Shown here piece by piece: positions 11,761 through 26,600 of a stretch of DNA of 64,000 bases. The stretch is from Taxawa tesnikishii (nom. ined.) (Eukaryota > Ascomycota > Dothideomycetes > Dothideales): the NCBI GenBank assembly GCA_030247885.1, contig JAPDRO010000017.1, positions 1-64,000 of the forward strand. The letters run 5' to 3'. Positions within the stretch are counted from its first letter, which is position 1. Every line of letters begins with the position of its first letter. Made by a program: the position numbers and the translations under genes. The notes beneath the pieces were generated by a model that saw only the letters and a program-made list of their open reading frames with translations, did not search any database and was not told the origin of the DNA.

Positions 11761-14700
11761 TTTACTATTAGGCTTTTCTTTATTTAAATATACTTTCTTT
11801 TATAATTACGCTACTTTATTAACGCCTTAATTAACTTCTAAAGACTTATAATTTCCTTATTTATAACTCTAATTTATAACTTATAATAGCTACGCCTTTA
11901 GTAAGTAAATCTATACGTTACGAAATCCCGAATTATAGTATTAGTAGTAATATTACTAATACTACTCGTACTAATAATACTACCTATACTAGACATTATA
12001 GTACTTACTACGTATACTAGTATATATAGTAATTACTATATATACTAATAATTCTAGTATATACTAGTATATTTAACTTATCTTACTAGGTAAATTATTA
12101 AGTAAATTACGCTTTAACTTAGTACTATATATATTTCTATAAGCTCTAAGTAATAACCTTATTTAAAGCGATTTAATAATACGTACTAACTCGTCTATAT
12201 AAACCGATTCGTCTATTTATATCGAGTTAGTTATATATATTAACTCGTCGATATTTATTAAGTTAATAATACGCTACTATTAAGTTACTTAAATTAACTA
12301 AGTTATACGTTTCGACTTACTAGTATATACTAGCTTATTAACTTACCTTAACTTACTAATATACGTTAGCTTTCCCCGACGTAAAATATATAGTATATAT
12401 AGATTTTAGTAATATATAACGTTAGTATAAGAGCGTAGCCTAGTATATTTATTTTATAGTATTTACTTATTTATTAACTTTATTCTTACTTTTACTTTAG
12501 CCTTCTTCTTCTTAAGCTAAGGATTTAGTAACTACTTTTAAATCGCTTTAAAACTATCCTTATTAAACGGGCAATTATCCTTACCTTATAGTATAAGTAT
12601 AAGTCTATTAGCCTTAGCGTAAATACTATATAACTATAAGTACTAGCTTCGTAGTAGTCCTAATATATTTAACGTCCTTTTTTAACTCTTACTTATAAAG
12701 CGCCTTTATAAGTAAAGGTTACTACTTTTAGCGTATACTTTAACTACTCTTTAGTTTACTATTATCCTTAAGTATCTATAGATAATTACGTAATAAATAA
12801 TAGTAGGGAAAATAGCGAACTACTTAATAATTATTATACTATACTTCCTATTACGTTAAACTATCGTTCGGGGGATACTTTACTTTAAGTAGGCTCTAAA
12901 ACTCTTACTTTTATAGTAGCTTTAACTACGTTACTATATCCTAACTCGTTAGGTTATCGTCCGACTTTATATTATTTAACTTATAAGGTATAACGTAGTT
13001 TATAGTAACTCTATAGTTAGATTTTAATAGAGAAAATAACTATCCCTTACGAAGACTAGCTTTATTTAAATCTTTGCTACTATTAATTTCCTTACTATTT
13101 AAGCTTTCCTTAAAAGTTAGTTTAGTAAGTATATTTACTTATTTTTATATATTTATTACGTTAACGAATTTGTTTATATATAAGTCCTTCTTAAGGGTCG
13201 CTAGTATAACTTTAATAAGGTAACTCTAAATTAACTCTTAATATTTTAAATATTAAGTTAACTAAGTCTTTTACTTTTCCTTAAATAGTTTTATTACCTC
13301 GTTTAAGTCGAAGTCTAAATATATTAACTTACTAGTCTTATTAGATTTATACGTTCTAGTAACTTAACTATTAAGAAATAACTATAAAGTAGTATAAACT
13401 AATACTATAAGGAAGGGTAATAGTAGTCGAAATAACTTAGTTATTAACAAATAAATACTAGCTTAACTTACTCTAAAGTATATAAACTAGATACTCTCTA
13501 TTATTAAATAGCTAATATACTTCTTAGCTTACGTTTAAATTAGCTTCTAGTATCTAATAAAGAATAACATTAATATACTTTTCTTATCCTTATACTTAAA
13601 TAAGGCGTTTAGTATATACTTATAAGCTTATTTCTTCTTAAATATAACGCTATAATACTACGAGTAAACTAGCCTTTTAAGTATAGCCTTAATTAAAGTA
13701 GTAGTAGTATTTTTACTCTTACGAATAACTTTATAAAGCTAATATATACTTAGTATTATACTTATTTCGTTAGTCTTTTAATATCTTACCTTAAATCTTA
13801 TATCTTTATATATAGTTACTAAAATACTTTATAAAAGGTTAGTCTTTAACTTTTCGTCTTAGACTCTCGCTTACTTACTCTTAGCTATCTCGAGAAGTAT
13901 AACTTCTACTTATAAGGTAGGAAATATTAACTATTTATAGTATTTATTATACGTACGAGTAATAAGTCGTATATATACTTTCAAGTATATCTTACGCTAG
14001 TCTAGTAGTATTACTTATTCTTTCCTTATATTTACGCTATAATATCTTAGTTAGTTTAATATATTATTATCTTACGAGCTACTTACTTAGCTACTAAATT
14101 ATAAAGAACTATTAATATATATAACTTTACTTAAAGTATATAAGAGTTAATACTTACGTAATATTACTTTTATTATAAGTTAAAAGGTTATAAGCCCGAG
14201 TTAGCGCGTTAGTTAAATCGTAATCTTAATATATAATAGAAGGTTACGAGTTCGATTCCTACTTAAGTTATAGTAAAAGCGCGTAAAATCCTAAATAGAA
14301 GTAAAGCCTTAGTAAGCTATAAAGTCGGCTAATAAGCCCGGAAGGTTACGAGCCTTAAATTTATTAGTAACGTTATACGCTTATACTTCTTACTAAAGTT
14401 AGGAGAGTATTAATATATATAACTCTACCTAAAGTATATAAGAGTCGATGCTTACGTAACGTTACTTTTATTATAAGTTAAAAAGAACTAATATTAATTA
14501 CGTCGACGCTAGCGCTTATTATACTTACGTCTTATTTTCTTTTTAATTAAAAGGTATTTCCTTAAAGAACGTAAGTAATAGCGCTACTACTAATAGTATA
14601 CTTACTTACTTCCTCTTATATTACTTTAAAAAGACTAGAAATATACGACTAGCTTCTACTTTTATTAGTACTATTAAGTATAATATTAATATATATTTAT

Positions 14701-17700
14701 TAGATACGTAGTTACTTATTATATATCTTAAACTTTCCTAGTATTATACTACTAAGATATTATACTTATATACTAGTAAGATAGTAGTATATAGACGTAG
14801 AGTACTACTTACTTTCTTAGTATTAGTTTAAAGTAATAATAGTAAATATAATATAAGCTTTTATCGAACTAAGTACGTACGAATTTAAGTTAAGTTTAGT
14901 AGTTTTAGCGTACTAATTAACGTAAGGAAACGTTATCTTTCGTAAGGAATCGTTAACTAACGCGATATTATATAAAGTCTAATTTATAAGATATAACTAA
15001 GTTAACTAGCGTTTATTTAAAGTAAACTTAGTAACTAACTTACTATATTATTATTTAATATACGAAGTAATTTTCCTTACTAGTAGGAAGTTAAGTATAA
15101 ATATTAGGGCCTAAGTCTTTAGTAATATTTAATAATCCTAGCTCTCTAGGTACTAGGGTATTTAATACTACTAATTATATTAATATTAATATAAGCTAAG
15201 CTTCGAGATACTATATAGTAAGTAGTATTACTTAATAAAAGAGACTCGATAGACTTATATTTAATTAGTTAGCTATTTACTTAGTCGACTTAGAAATTAA
15301 TAGAGACTTCGCTTTTATTTAACTTAAAACGTAAATTATAGAGATTATTAACTTAAGATATAAGTTACTTATATTATCGAATCGCTACGAACGATTCGGT
15401 AATCTCTTACGAGTTTATGTATTTATAGCGAGTAGTAACGTACTAAAGGACTTAAGTTTCTTACCTTTAATTTCTTACTTATATACTTTACTATATTTTT
15501 TAAGCCTTAATAGCGCTCCTAGTTAAAATAATATACTTTTATATAAACTATTTATATAGATACTCTCTTCTTTATATAATACTTCCTCGTCTATACGCTT
15601 TACTTAATTACTTAACGTAACTTAGTAGGAATAAGTAGTAGTTTAATAATATATTTACGTAGTAGCCTCGCGTAATTACGAATTTTATTATTATTTAATC
15701 TATTAGAATTAATCTTCTTATCGGTTCTAGTATTTAGTTTATTTAGATAGTCTTATACGTATCTCTTAAATCGTACTTCTTATAGCTTAGTAAGCTCCTT
15801 TATATAAGCTTCTTTAATACTATTTCTATTAATAGTTTATAGCTTCTTTATAGTCGTCTCTAGTTAAAATACGCGACGACTTACTTAGTATTACTACTCG
15901 AGAATAAGTAAAAAAAGGCGTTAATAAGTTAATAACTTTTATAAACTAGTTAAATATATAGGCTATTTATAGCTTTAAATATTCTAACGTAGTTAGTACT
16001 AGTAGTATAATAAAGAAAGTTAAAAGTTACTTTAAAAGTATCTTATATACTAAGACTACCTTTTATTACTACTTATTATCTATTAAAGAATAGTCTCTAA
16101 TTTAGTTATTATCTTATTTAAGAAGATCGGCCTTACGTTAGAAACTATAGTCGAATTCTAGTATTAATATAAACATATCCTAGTTTAAATCTTCTATTAT
16201 AATTATACTTAAAGAAGTACTATATAACTAACTACGTACTAGTTCGTAAGGTTAATAAAGCGCTTTAAAAGTACCGTCCCTTCGTATAATTAATATTATT
16301 CCTTATTACGTCTTATATTTTATAGTTACTATAAAGGTTTAGGAAATACTAGTAGATAAATAAGTATTATCTAGTAAGTAGTATTTTAGCTACGTATCTT
16401 TTTCTTTGTTTACGTACTTTATATCCTTACTTTTAGGAAGTCCTTTACGCTATTATTAGAAGTTTATACTTATATAATATACTAGGTCCTAAAAGAGTAT
16501 TTAACTCTTCTTTATCTATATAATCTTAACTATATCTAGGAAGCGACTTTGGGTTTACTTAGACGTAAAGATATATATAAATATTTCCTTATATATAGTA
16601 TTCTTTTTAGAAATTAAGTAAAATGTTTACTTAAGTAAACCTCTTTATATAATCTCGTATTTTACGCGTATATAGAATTCTTTATAACTATTATTATCTA
16701 GACTAAGATCCTCTTAAAGACTACTATATCTAAGTTAACTATCTAGTAACTAAGTAAATATAAGTTTAGTAATTTATATTATTATTATCGTCCGAGTTAT
16801 TTTACTTAAAGTAACTAGTTTATTTAAGTCGGTACTATGTTAACTAATAGTAGAAGATCGTAGTTATATCTTATTAAAAAACGAGGTAAATATTAGTATA
16901 ATATAGTTAAATTTATTAATTATATAGCCTCGTTATACTAATATATTATATAAGGTATAATAGCTTAATATAAAGAGTTACTATTATATATACTATTATA
17001 TTCGGCCTAGATCTTAATATTCTAGGTTATTATTATACGTATATATCTTTATACTTATTACCTCGAGTTAATAAGACTACGCTTACGTTATATATAAGTT
17101 AATTAAAGTTACTTATATATATACCCTTAGAAAAGTAACGTCGACTTATTACGCTTCTCCTTATTATCGAAAAGAATACTTTATAAATATAATAACTTCG
17201 TTTAATATTAGCTTCGATAATAGTAATATTTAAGCGTATAGTTTATATAATTACTTTCCTTTACTTATATATAATATTTCTATTACTAGATACGCTAAAC
17301 TATAGTAAATCTAAACGGCTAACTATTTATATTAACTATAGCTTATATACTTACTTTCGTTATCGTCGTATATAAGCTTATAATATTAATAATCCTCGCT
17401 AGGCTAGGCTTACTTCTAGGATCGATAGTTAAGGTATAAAGACTTCTTATTAGCTAGGGATATTCTCTTCGTTAAGGCGACTATAATAGCGTATTAATAG
17501 TCTAGTTTAGACGGCTATATAGCGAGATATTATCTTTAGTTTAAGGAAGTATTTCTATATAAGTATATACGCTTAATATACTAATTAAAACGTTTATTAC
17601 TATTTCCCTATTTCTTTATTATAAAGCCTATATATTAGTTAATAACGTAATTATAGTAGCATATTATTTATATTAGTTTCTTTATGCTCGCTACGTTATA

Positions 17701-18820
17701 TATTAAGTTATATAGTTTAGCGCGTTTTTAGTATAATAAATAGCATATATTTAGTAAATTAAGTCGACGAGTTAGTATTACTATATATAAATTGCCTTTT
17801 AAATCGCCTTTATCCCTTATATTTATATACTACTACGTATAGACTCGCCTTATATAATACGAGTATATAAAGTAAATAAGAAAGCGATTTATAAGTAATA
17901 AGTTAAATAGTAATTCGTTTCTATTACTAACCTTTTAACTTACTAGTAAACTAAGTTTACTTTATATTTATATATAGGTACTTTATTAGTCTAATTATAC
18001 TTATTGTTTATCTCATTTATAAATATATATATATATATATATACTAATAATCTTTCTTACGTTTATTACTTCTTTTATTTACTACTATATAAAGCTTTCC
18101 TTCTTTACTATATTCTTTTCCTAATTATAAATTACTACGTCTAGTTATATTAGTTATATATAGTACTAGTAATATAGTAACTTATTACTCTACGTATTAA
18201 CTATATATTTCTTAGTAATTTACTAACTATCTCGCCTTATACTTTATTTAAACTTCCTTTAACTATTACTTACGCGTTACCTTACGCGCTATAAGGCTTT
18301 TATTAAAGCTCTTTATTTACGCTACTATTAGGAAATACTACTATTCTAAGATCCTTTACTTAGTTAGTTTAGCTATATACTTAGTACTTATATACGTTAT
18401 TTATTCTTTAAGTTATTAATTTAGGACTAATAACTAATATTTTTAAATTACTTACTTTATTAACTCTCTTATTTATCGGTCCTACTACTTCGACTACTCC
18501 TTCCTCTATTTTATATTCTAGTTATTATAGTAGCTTATTTCGGAGTATTTAACGTATTTAACGATATAACTTAAATAGAAGATAATATTATAATATAGTT
18601 ACGTACTAAAATAAGCGAAAGGTTTAACTTATTCTTTAGGACGTTCTTTAACTAAAACGTAAATAACTTCTACGCTATAGTAACTATTACTATAAATAAA
18701 TATAAGAATACTAATATAAATATAAAAGTCCCTCGCCTTAGTAATAAGAAACTCTAAATCGAGTAATACTTTAAAGTCGAGAACTTAATAATAAATAACT
18801 CCGCTAATATATTTAAATAT
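11761..18820. repeat. RIP-mutated block, contents unassigned
   Basis: About 7 kb of heavily mutated DNA have no frame long enough to identify. Local features are a repeat CGTAAGGAAACG/CGTAAGGAATCG near 14925-14965, an (AT)n run near 18020-18045, and the tRNA-like segment listed separately. It is probably one or more old transposable elements, but I cannot name a family from the sequence alone. Confidence 0.5.
14110..14483 (+). repeat. Possible tRNA-derived SINE relic
   Basis: At about 14195-14275 a tRNA-like stretch starts GCCCGAG. It has an A-box-like TTAGCGCGTTAGTT and an exact B-box core GAGTTCGATTCC, then CTTAAGT. The last word pairs with GCCCGAG only if the differences are C-to-T/G-to-A changes, as RIP would make. 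Direct repeats of about 75 bp flank it (14110-14188 and 14408-14483). The anticodon and T stems do not fold cleanly, so a working tRNA gene is unlikely. Confidence 0.4.
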
Positions 18821-20677
18821 TAACGTAAACTATAAGAAAGTAAGCTAAGTAAGGAAGTAAACTACTAAAACGTAACTTTCTTATATTTTACTATTACTAC
18901 TACTTACTATAAATATTCCTATACTTAATAAACTCGTTTATATTAAAGCTAATATATAGGACGCTATCTCTACGCTTAAAAGAAAGGAACTTAAGTTAAT
19001 TCGTAAGGCTATAGGCGCGTTTAATATCCTTTACTTAACTCTATACGTATATATAGTTAAATAGACTTCGCGCGCTATAGCGTATAAATTAGATTAAATT
19101 CTCTTAAATACGGAAGAAAAGACGTTAGTCTAATAGATTATACGTCTTATACGTACTAGCTTCCCTACTTTACTCGCGTTAGTTATATAAATAACTAAAG
19201 AAATTTAACGCGAACGTATATAACTATTAAGGACTTTATAATTATTTCCTTAACTAATTAGTAAGAAGTAACTCGACTACTTTAAGACTTACTATCTTAA
19301 GATCGCTAGTATTTAAACTTATTAGATAAATAGCGCGCGCTTTAATATAATAAGTTATAATACTATAAAGAGGTAGTTTAATATAATAATAGAACTATTC
19401 GTATAATATAACTATCCTCTAGAGCGCGTCTATAATATAGACGAGTCTAGCTTTATAGTTAAAGTAAGTTAGTTATTAAGAGCTTTAGTTAATATACGCG
19501 AGATATTTAGCTAAAAGTAAGTTAAAAGCTAAGGGAAGTAAATAATAGTAATTAAGTATATAAGTACTACTAGAGTTACTATATTACCCTTAATTATCTT
19601 TAAGGTAAAACATATTAATACTACGTAGGTACCTATATATACGCCTTTAGACTAAAAGTTCTCGACTAGTAGTAGTAGCTAGACGTCTAATAGTTATAGT
19701 TTATAGTAACTAACTACTATTTTCGAGCTTTTAACGTAACTTAATAATCCTACGACGTAAAGAATACTAATTATAGACGACTATAGTAGCTATATAATAG
19801 CGAAAGTAATAGCCTTTTATATAGGAAATATAATCGACTTACTTATCCTATTACCTTACTATTTATATATACTCTAGCTACTTAATATTAAGGTATTTAT
19901 ACTACTAAAGCGCGCGCTAACCTTAGAAACTAACGCTACTTTACGAGTCGATTTTAGCTATATATCGCGCGTAAAGTAGACGGAGATATATATCCGCGTA
20001 AGGGCGAGGGTACTTATAACTAATAATATCCTTAGTAAATAAAAAGGGGTAAGTCTTATACCTTTAAGTTTTATAATAGTACTTAATAAGTTACTTATAA
20101 AGTTAACTATAGTAAATATATAACCTTATATGCCTTTATAATAACCTAATTTAGACCTCTTACTACTTAATAACTTACTACTAAATAGTACTAAGTTACG
20201 TAAAGTAAACGTAGCGCTTAATATAGTAATTAAAGTTACGTAAGACTTACCTTCTTTAGTAAAGTAATATATAGAGTATATAACTCGTACTTTTAAAGCG
20301 ATATATAGTAAGCTCGTTACTTTACGTAAGTAAGTAAAAGAATAAGAGAAGCTTCTTAATATATAAAAGGCTTAAACTAAGGGTAAGTAAGTAAGTTATA
20401 TTAAAGGAAAGATTCCTATTTAATATAAAAGAAGTACTCGAAATAGTAAAGGTAGCCGAAGTAGAGTTATTAAGTAAAAAGGCGCGTAAACGACTACGTA
20501 AGCGCGCAATTAAAGAAGTACTCGAAGACGATAGTAATAAAGTACCTAAAAATATATATAGTAACTTAGATTCTAACTATATTATTATTATAATACGTAA
20601 ATAGCGATAGAATCTATATAGTTAGTAATTTAATAGTTTGCTTCTTTACTTAGCTTACTTCCTTATAGTTTACGTTA
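18821..20677 (+). mobile_element. Fot1-like transposon, end to end, 1857 bp
   Basis: Inverted termini of about 44 bp start TAACGTAAACTATAAG at 18821 and end CCTTATAGTTTACGTTA at 20677. The transposase lies on the plus strand. The N-terminal part (from about 18945) reads like KRKELKLIRKA with a Fot1/pogo HTH. The C-terminal part (near 19745-19990) preserves a RILIIDDYSS-like segment where pogo enzymes have ILDGHSSH, then a degraded LQPLDVGVFAPLK segment. Stops at former Gln and Trp codons match RIP. The enzyme would have cut and pasted the element at TA sites. Confidence 0.85.
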
Positions 20678-23600
20678 TAGTAAAACGTAACTATAATAGT
20701 TTACTAAGAAAGTACTTCGTAGTTTAAATCGTACTATAAAAGTTCTAGTAGACGTAAAAGAGAGCGTACTTTAAGCGTAAATTATAAAGGTATAGGGAGC
20801 CTAAAAGAAAGGAAATAAAGGTTTAATACTTACTTACTTTATATTATAGTCTTAAACTTAGTCGAGGAGCCTTATAGTAATATTATTATCTAGTTACTAT
20901 AACTATAGCTCTCTTAAGTTACGTTTATTAAGTTTAAGCCTTAGAGTTAATAACTTCGTAAACCTTAACTTCGGTCTATTATACCTTAGTAATAAAGACG
21001 TAATAAATATTAACGACCTACTATTCGTAGTATATACGCTATATAAAATACCTCTTATTATTATAGTTATTAAGTAAACTAGGCCGTATCTTTATATTAA
21101 CTAAAATACCTATTATAGTTAGACTAGTACGTTCCTTATATTAAATAGAGCTACTTAGTAGGATACGTTTACTAAGTTTCTAAGTACGTTAAGTTATAAG
21201 GATTAGCTAGTATTTTAGTTTAATTTATAAGTTAAATATATATACTCTCGAGTTAATAATAAGTTTAAGCTTAGTATTATAGTAATATAACTCTAGAAAT
21301 TCTAGCGTAAAAGAAGTAGTACTATCTAGCTCTTTTTTGCTCCTAATAAGGATACTATTTAACTTATACTTTATAAAGAGAAAGGTAAAGTTATTATACT
21401 ATTCTAAGTAGTATACTACTAATATATTAATAGTTAAAACGCGCTTAGTTAATAACGTTTATAATATAGTTATTTAGACTCTAAAAGAGTAACTTATAAA
21501 GGACGATTTAGTTTAATAGTAACTAGTAAATAAGGACGCTTAATAACTCGTAAATAAGAAAGCTTAGTAACTTATAAATAAAAAGCCTAGTAACTTATAA
21601 ATAAAGAAACTTAGTAACTTATAAATAAGGAAGCTTAGTAACTTACGAATAAGGAAGCTTAGTAATTTACTAATAAGGAAGCTTAGCGTAGCGATAAAGA
21701 ACGTAATATTAAAGAGACTAAATAGTTATAAATAATTCCTATTATATTAGACGACGATATTAAGGTTACTAAAAGCCCTACTATACCTTCTATTAATCTT
21801 AGTAAATATAACTACTTAAAGAATAAGGTACTATTATCTATAAAGCTACGCCTTAAGATATAAGAGAGTTTAACTAAAGAAGCCTTAGCGAAGGTAATAA
21901 ATCTAAAATAAATCGACGTTAATACTTAAAACGTTATATATAAGTTTTTTAACTATAACTCTATTAATATATATTTAAGATTTAACGTATTCTTCTCGGG
22001 ATAAAAGCGTAGTACTAAGCTTCTATTATACTAATTTTATATAGTTAAATAGCTTCTAAAGAAGCTACTATAAGGATTTAAATACGTCTTTATTAGATAC
22101 TTTATAAGTATAAGTAAAATAGCTATTATCCTTATATTCTTAAAGCTTCTAATAAAGGTAACTAAAGATAAAGTAGTAAGTATTACGTATTTATTAAATT
22201 CTAGCTTCTATTTAAATCCTAACGCGCTTACTTAAGTTAATAAACTATTACGATATACTTAATTAGGACTTATATTAGTAATTACTCTTACTTACTTATT
22301 ATTTAATTAAGTTAATAAATAACGTAAGTTTTCTATAGTTATTAAAGAAATCTACTAGAGTTAAGATAATTCTAATATTACTAGTTAGTTTATTAACTAA
22401 TAAGGCTATAAAATCTAAATTTAAGGATTACTATAAACTTAATAATATAGTTAGGTTTAAAGACTTACTACCTTAAGAGTAGCTAGTAGCTACTTATAAA
22501 TTAAAGGAAAATATACTTATAATAATTATAGCTAAAATTCTACTAGAACCTAATACGTTATATAAATCTAAGTTATAGTAATCGGAATAATATATACTTA
22601 CTACCTAGGTAATTATAGTATTAAAACTCGTAGTTAAAGTACTAAGAGACTTAAACGTTTATAAAGAAATCTACGCCTATTAGAATATCGTTATATTTAA
22701 TAAGTACTATACGAACTATAACTTTAATTCGTCTATTTAGTCTAAGTTAACGTACCTTCTTAATAATCCGAATTTTATTTTTATAAGCGAAACTTTATTT
22801 TTACTAATACTTACTTTAGTCCCTCTTCTTCTTACTACTTATACTTACTACTATAAACTAAAGTCTAAAATAAAGTTTATAACTATTACGGTAAGTAAAT
22901 AGACTTTAAGTAACGTATATATTATAAATCTACTATTTCGACTAAACTTTACTTAAGTAAAGTAACGCGCTTTATCTTAAATTAACTTTATATTAATCGC
23001 TTAAAGTATAGTAATTATCGATAAGACTTAAAATAAGAAGAATAAACTCTCTAATATAATTACTAAATTAGTATAAAATAAAGAGAATAAAGAAGATAAA
23101 GAGGGACGTAATAGTAATAATAAGTAAGATACCTCCCTAAATAGTATTTACGTCGAGTTAATACTAGAGTTATAACGTATAATATAAGTTATAGTAAAGA
23201 ATACTAAAAAGTATATAATTCGCTTCCTTATAAAGCTTTAGTAGTAAGTTAATCTAAATTCCGAGGGCTAACTAATACTAGACTTCCTACTATATATTAT
23301 ATAAGATTAGTATTTTAATATTAATAAGAAGTTCTATTATAATAGCCTAGGAGACGAATAGTTATAATTAGTAAAGGAAGTTTAAACAAAGACTAATAAA
23401 TACTTTAAAGCTTAAATAAAGTAGCTATTTTTTTAAATTATTCGCAAATTTTATATCTAAATAATATTCCCTTATTTATATACTCTAATAAAAAACGACG
23501 ATAAGATAAAGGTCGAGCTAAATAAAATAAACTATAACGACGTAGTAAGGATTTTAAAGAGCGTATAAAATTCTATATTATAAAGCTATATATATAAGAT

Positions 23601-26600
23601 TAATTAACTCCCTTTAATAATAGTATTAAAGGATATAATCGCGTAAATATATAGTTAACTTAACTTCTTTAAGAAGCTATAAAAGATTATTATTACGGCT
23701 TTTATATTATTTAACGTTATAGTAGTTTATATAGTAAGTAGTTACTACTTATACGTACTAATAAACTACTAATACTATTATAATACTTACTTTAACTAGT
23801 AGGGTAGCTAAACTATATAGTAATTAATAATAAGAAGGATATCATACTTATTACTTTATAAAATAGTTAAACTAAGCGTAATAAGTAAATTATTAATTTT
23901 AAGACTATAACCCCTAGCTATAAAGAATAGCCTAGTATTATAGTCGCCTTAGCGATATAAATTATAGTAGGCTTATCCCTCGACTTAGTAGACGTAGTAA
24001 TTATCGTCGATCTCGAGTTTAATATAGTAAAGGTTAAGTAAGTTATAGCTAAAGTAAGACGTATAAAGCTTACGTAAAAGGCTTCCTATACTAAAGGGTT
24101 TTATTTAATATATAGTACTTTATAGTATAACCTTTAAAATTAAATATATAAGCGCTAGAATTTAGCTACTTATATCCGCGATTAAGTATACTATATAGCC
24201 GAATAGACTAGTTATAGTAGTAATTAAATAAGTACCTAAAGCGTAGATAGTACTTAGAAGAAAATATTACGAAATAATACGAAGAATTCCTTATATTTAG
24301 TAATACGATTTACTAGGTCTTATACTTAGTTTTACTTCTTTCTTTATAATTATAAAGGTAAATAAATATAATATTATTAGCTTTCTTATACCCTTTACTC
24401 TATTCGCAATATATTATAGTTCTTACTATAAACTATAAGTCGTTTATAATTCGAGAGTTATTAAACGAATTACAAGGTAACTTATATACTTATAGTATTC
24501 CTTTAAGAGTATAGGAATAAGACGTAAAAAGAAATAATCTAGGGTAAATTTAGACGCGCCGAATTATAATATAAATCGTAATATAAATTAGTAAAAGACG
24601 AATCGGTAGAAAGCGAATCGAAAGATTTAATTTAATTTAATTAAGTACCTAAGCGTTCGAGGTTAACGTTCTTTAGCTTATATATATACGACTTTAATAT
24701 AATAGTAAATATATACTACTACTATAGTCTAACTATATACTTATAGTATATATAGACGCGTATATAAGTAATCGTATAGCCTATAAATATATATTGCTAT
24801 ATATAGAGTACGCTATTTATATAACTCTTAATACGTAACTATTAGTATAAAGGATATTACTCGTCTACTAATAACTAATATATTAACTAATATTACGAAC
24901 GAAAAAACGGCTATATCATAAATTAAAGATATACTATAACTATAGTTTAATTATATTAATAAAGGCTATAATATATAAAACGTAACTAACGTAACTATAA
25001 ATAATAATAAGTTCGAAGAACTATTAAACGTTTTTTAAGACGTTACTTATAACTTACTAACTATAAAAGAAGAAGATAACTTATATAAAGATATACTATA
25101 AAGTTCTATATTAAAGGACGAACGAGATAGTATTAAAACTAACGACTTTATAACTTATAATAGTAAGAGTAAACTATTATCGTTTACCTTATATATAAAA
25201 GGTAAAACGAGGACGTTTAAAGAAGTTATAAAGAGAGTAATAAGTAAAGGAGTAAATAAGTAAATAGTATTATATATCGATACTATTTCTCTAGGTTTTA
25301 ATATAAATATATATATACGCTTCTTATATTTATAAACTTAAAATAACTTACTAGCTTTACTAGTAATATAGATATTACGTTCGCGAACTAGCTATACTAG
25401 GAAAATATATTTAAAAACGTAATTACTTACTTAATACGTAAACTAAGGCTACATGCGATTACGTAATACTTTAGCTAGCGTTCGGCGGCTAAACTCGAAG
25501 AGAAGATAACTATAATAAGAAGAAGAAAAAATATTATATAATAAAATATCCGGCCTTTTATACTACCTTTAATAAATATATTATAAGAAACTAAAAGATA
25601 CTACTTTTAATATAAACGAGTTAAAGACGCGATTTAGTTCTTCCTAGAGTATCTTAGTTTTAGTAATAACTTTTAATTTTCTTCTTACTAAATATAAATA
25701 AGTAATAGAAACGCGCGTAAAGTATATAATAAGATAGCTTTAACTAATTAGTAGTAAAATACTTAAGAGTAACTTAGTCGTAATAATACTATAATTATAC
25801 TATTAATCGTATCTATTAATAAGATATAAGTAATAAACTATTAAGGAAACTAATTAGCTTATTTAGTATACCTTACTATAAGTAACTTTATAGTAAATAT
25901 ATAGAACTTTAACTAAAGGCTTAGATTTATACTTCTTACTTTAATCTTAATAATAAAAGAAAAGGACGCTACTACTTAAGTTTATATATTCTATAATTAT
26001 CTTAAGGTCCTATTTAACTCTATTAAGGAAATTCTATATAATAATAGTAGAGAACTATTATATAGTAATAAATAGATACGTTAGTACTTCTTTATTCTCG
26101 CTATAATAACTCTAGACTATAAAGAGTAAGCCCGAGTAATAGGAGTTAAGAGTAGTCGATAATATACTATATATAGTATATATCTAAGTAATTAAGAAGA
26201 CCTTAAAGTATAGGCTCTCTAGAGGATATATAAGGAGACTTAATAGCAAATTAGTTACTAATAAATAAACCCTACTAACTACGACTAAAAAGACTAAGTA
26301 TATAATATTAACTCGTTTACTTTTAGCTATTTATAAGTAAATATATACGTAATAATAATAGTTAATATCTTATACTAGTTACTTAAGAGCGTACTTAATT
26401 ACGTATAGTAATAGTTAATTACCCTACTAGAGGACTTACTTCCTAAAAGGTATAGTAAAATATATAAAGTAGTAATCGAAGAAGCTAAATAGCGTAGAAT
26501 ATAATTTCGAGGTAAAATACTACTAAAGGACTTCGTCGTAAATCTTATTAATAAGCGTTTTATAGTAGTCTTACTATACTATAGCTTACGTATATTCGAG

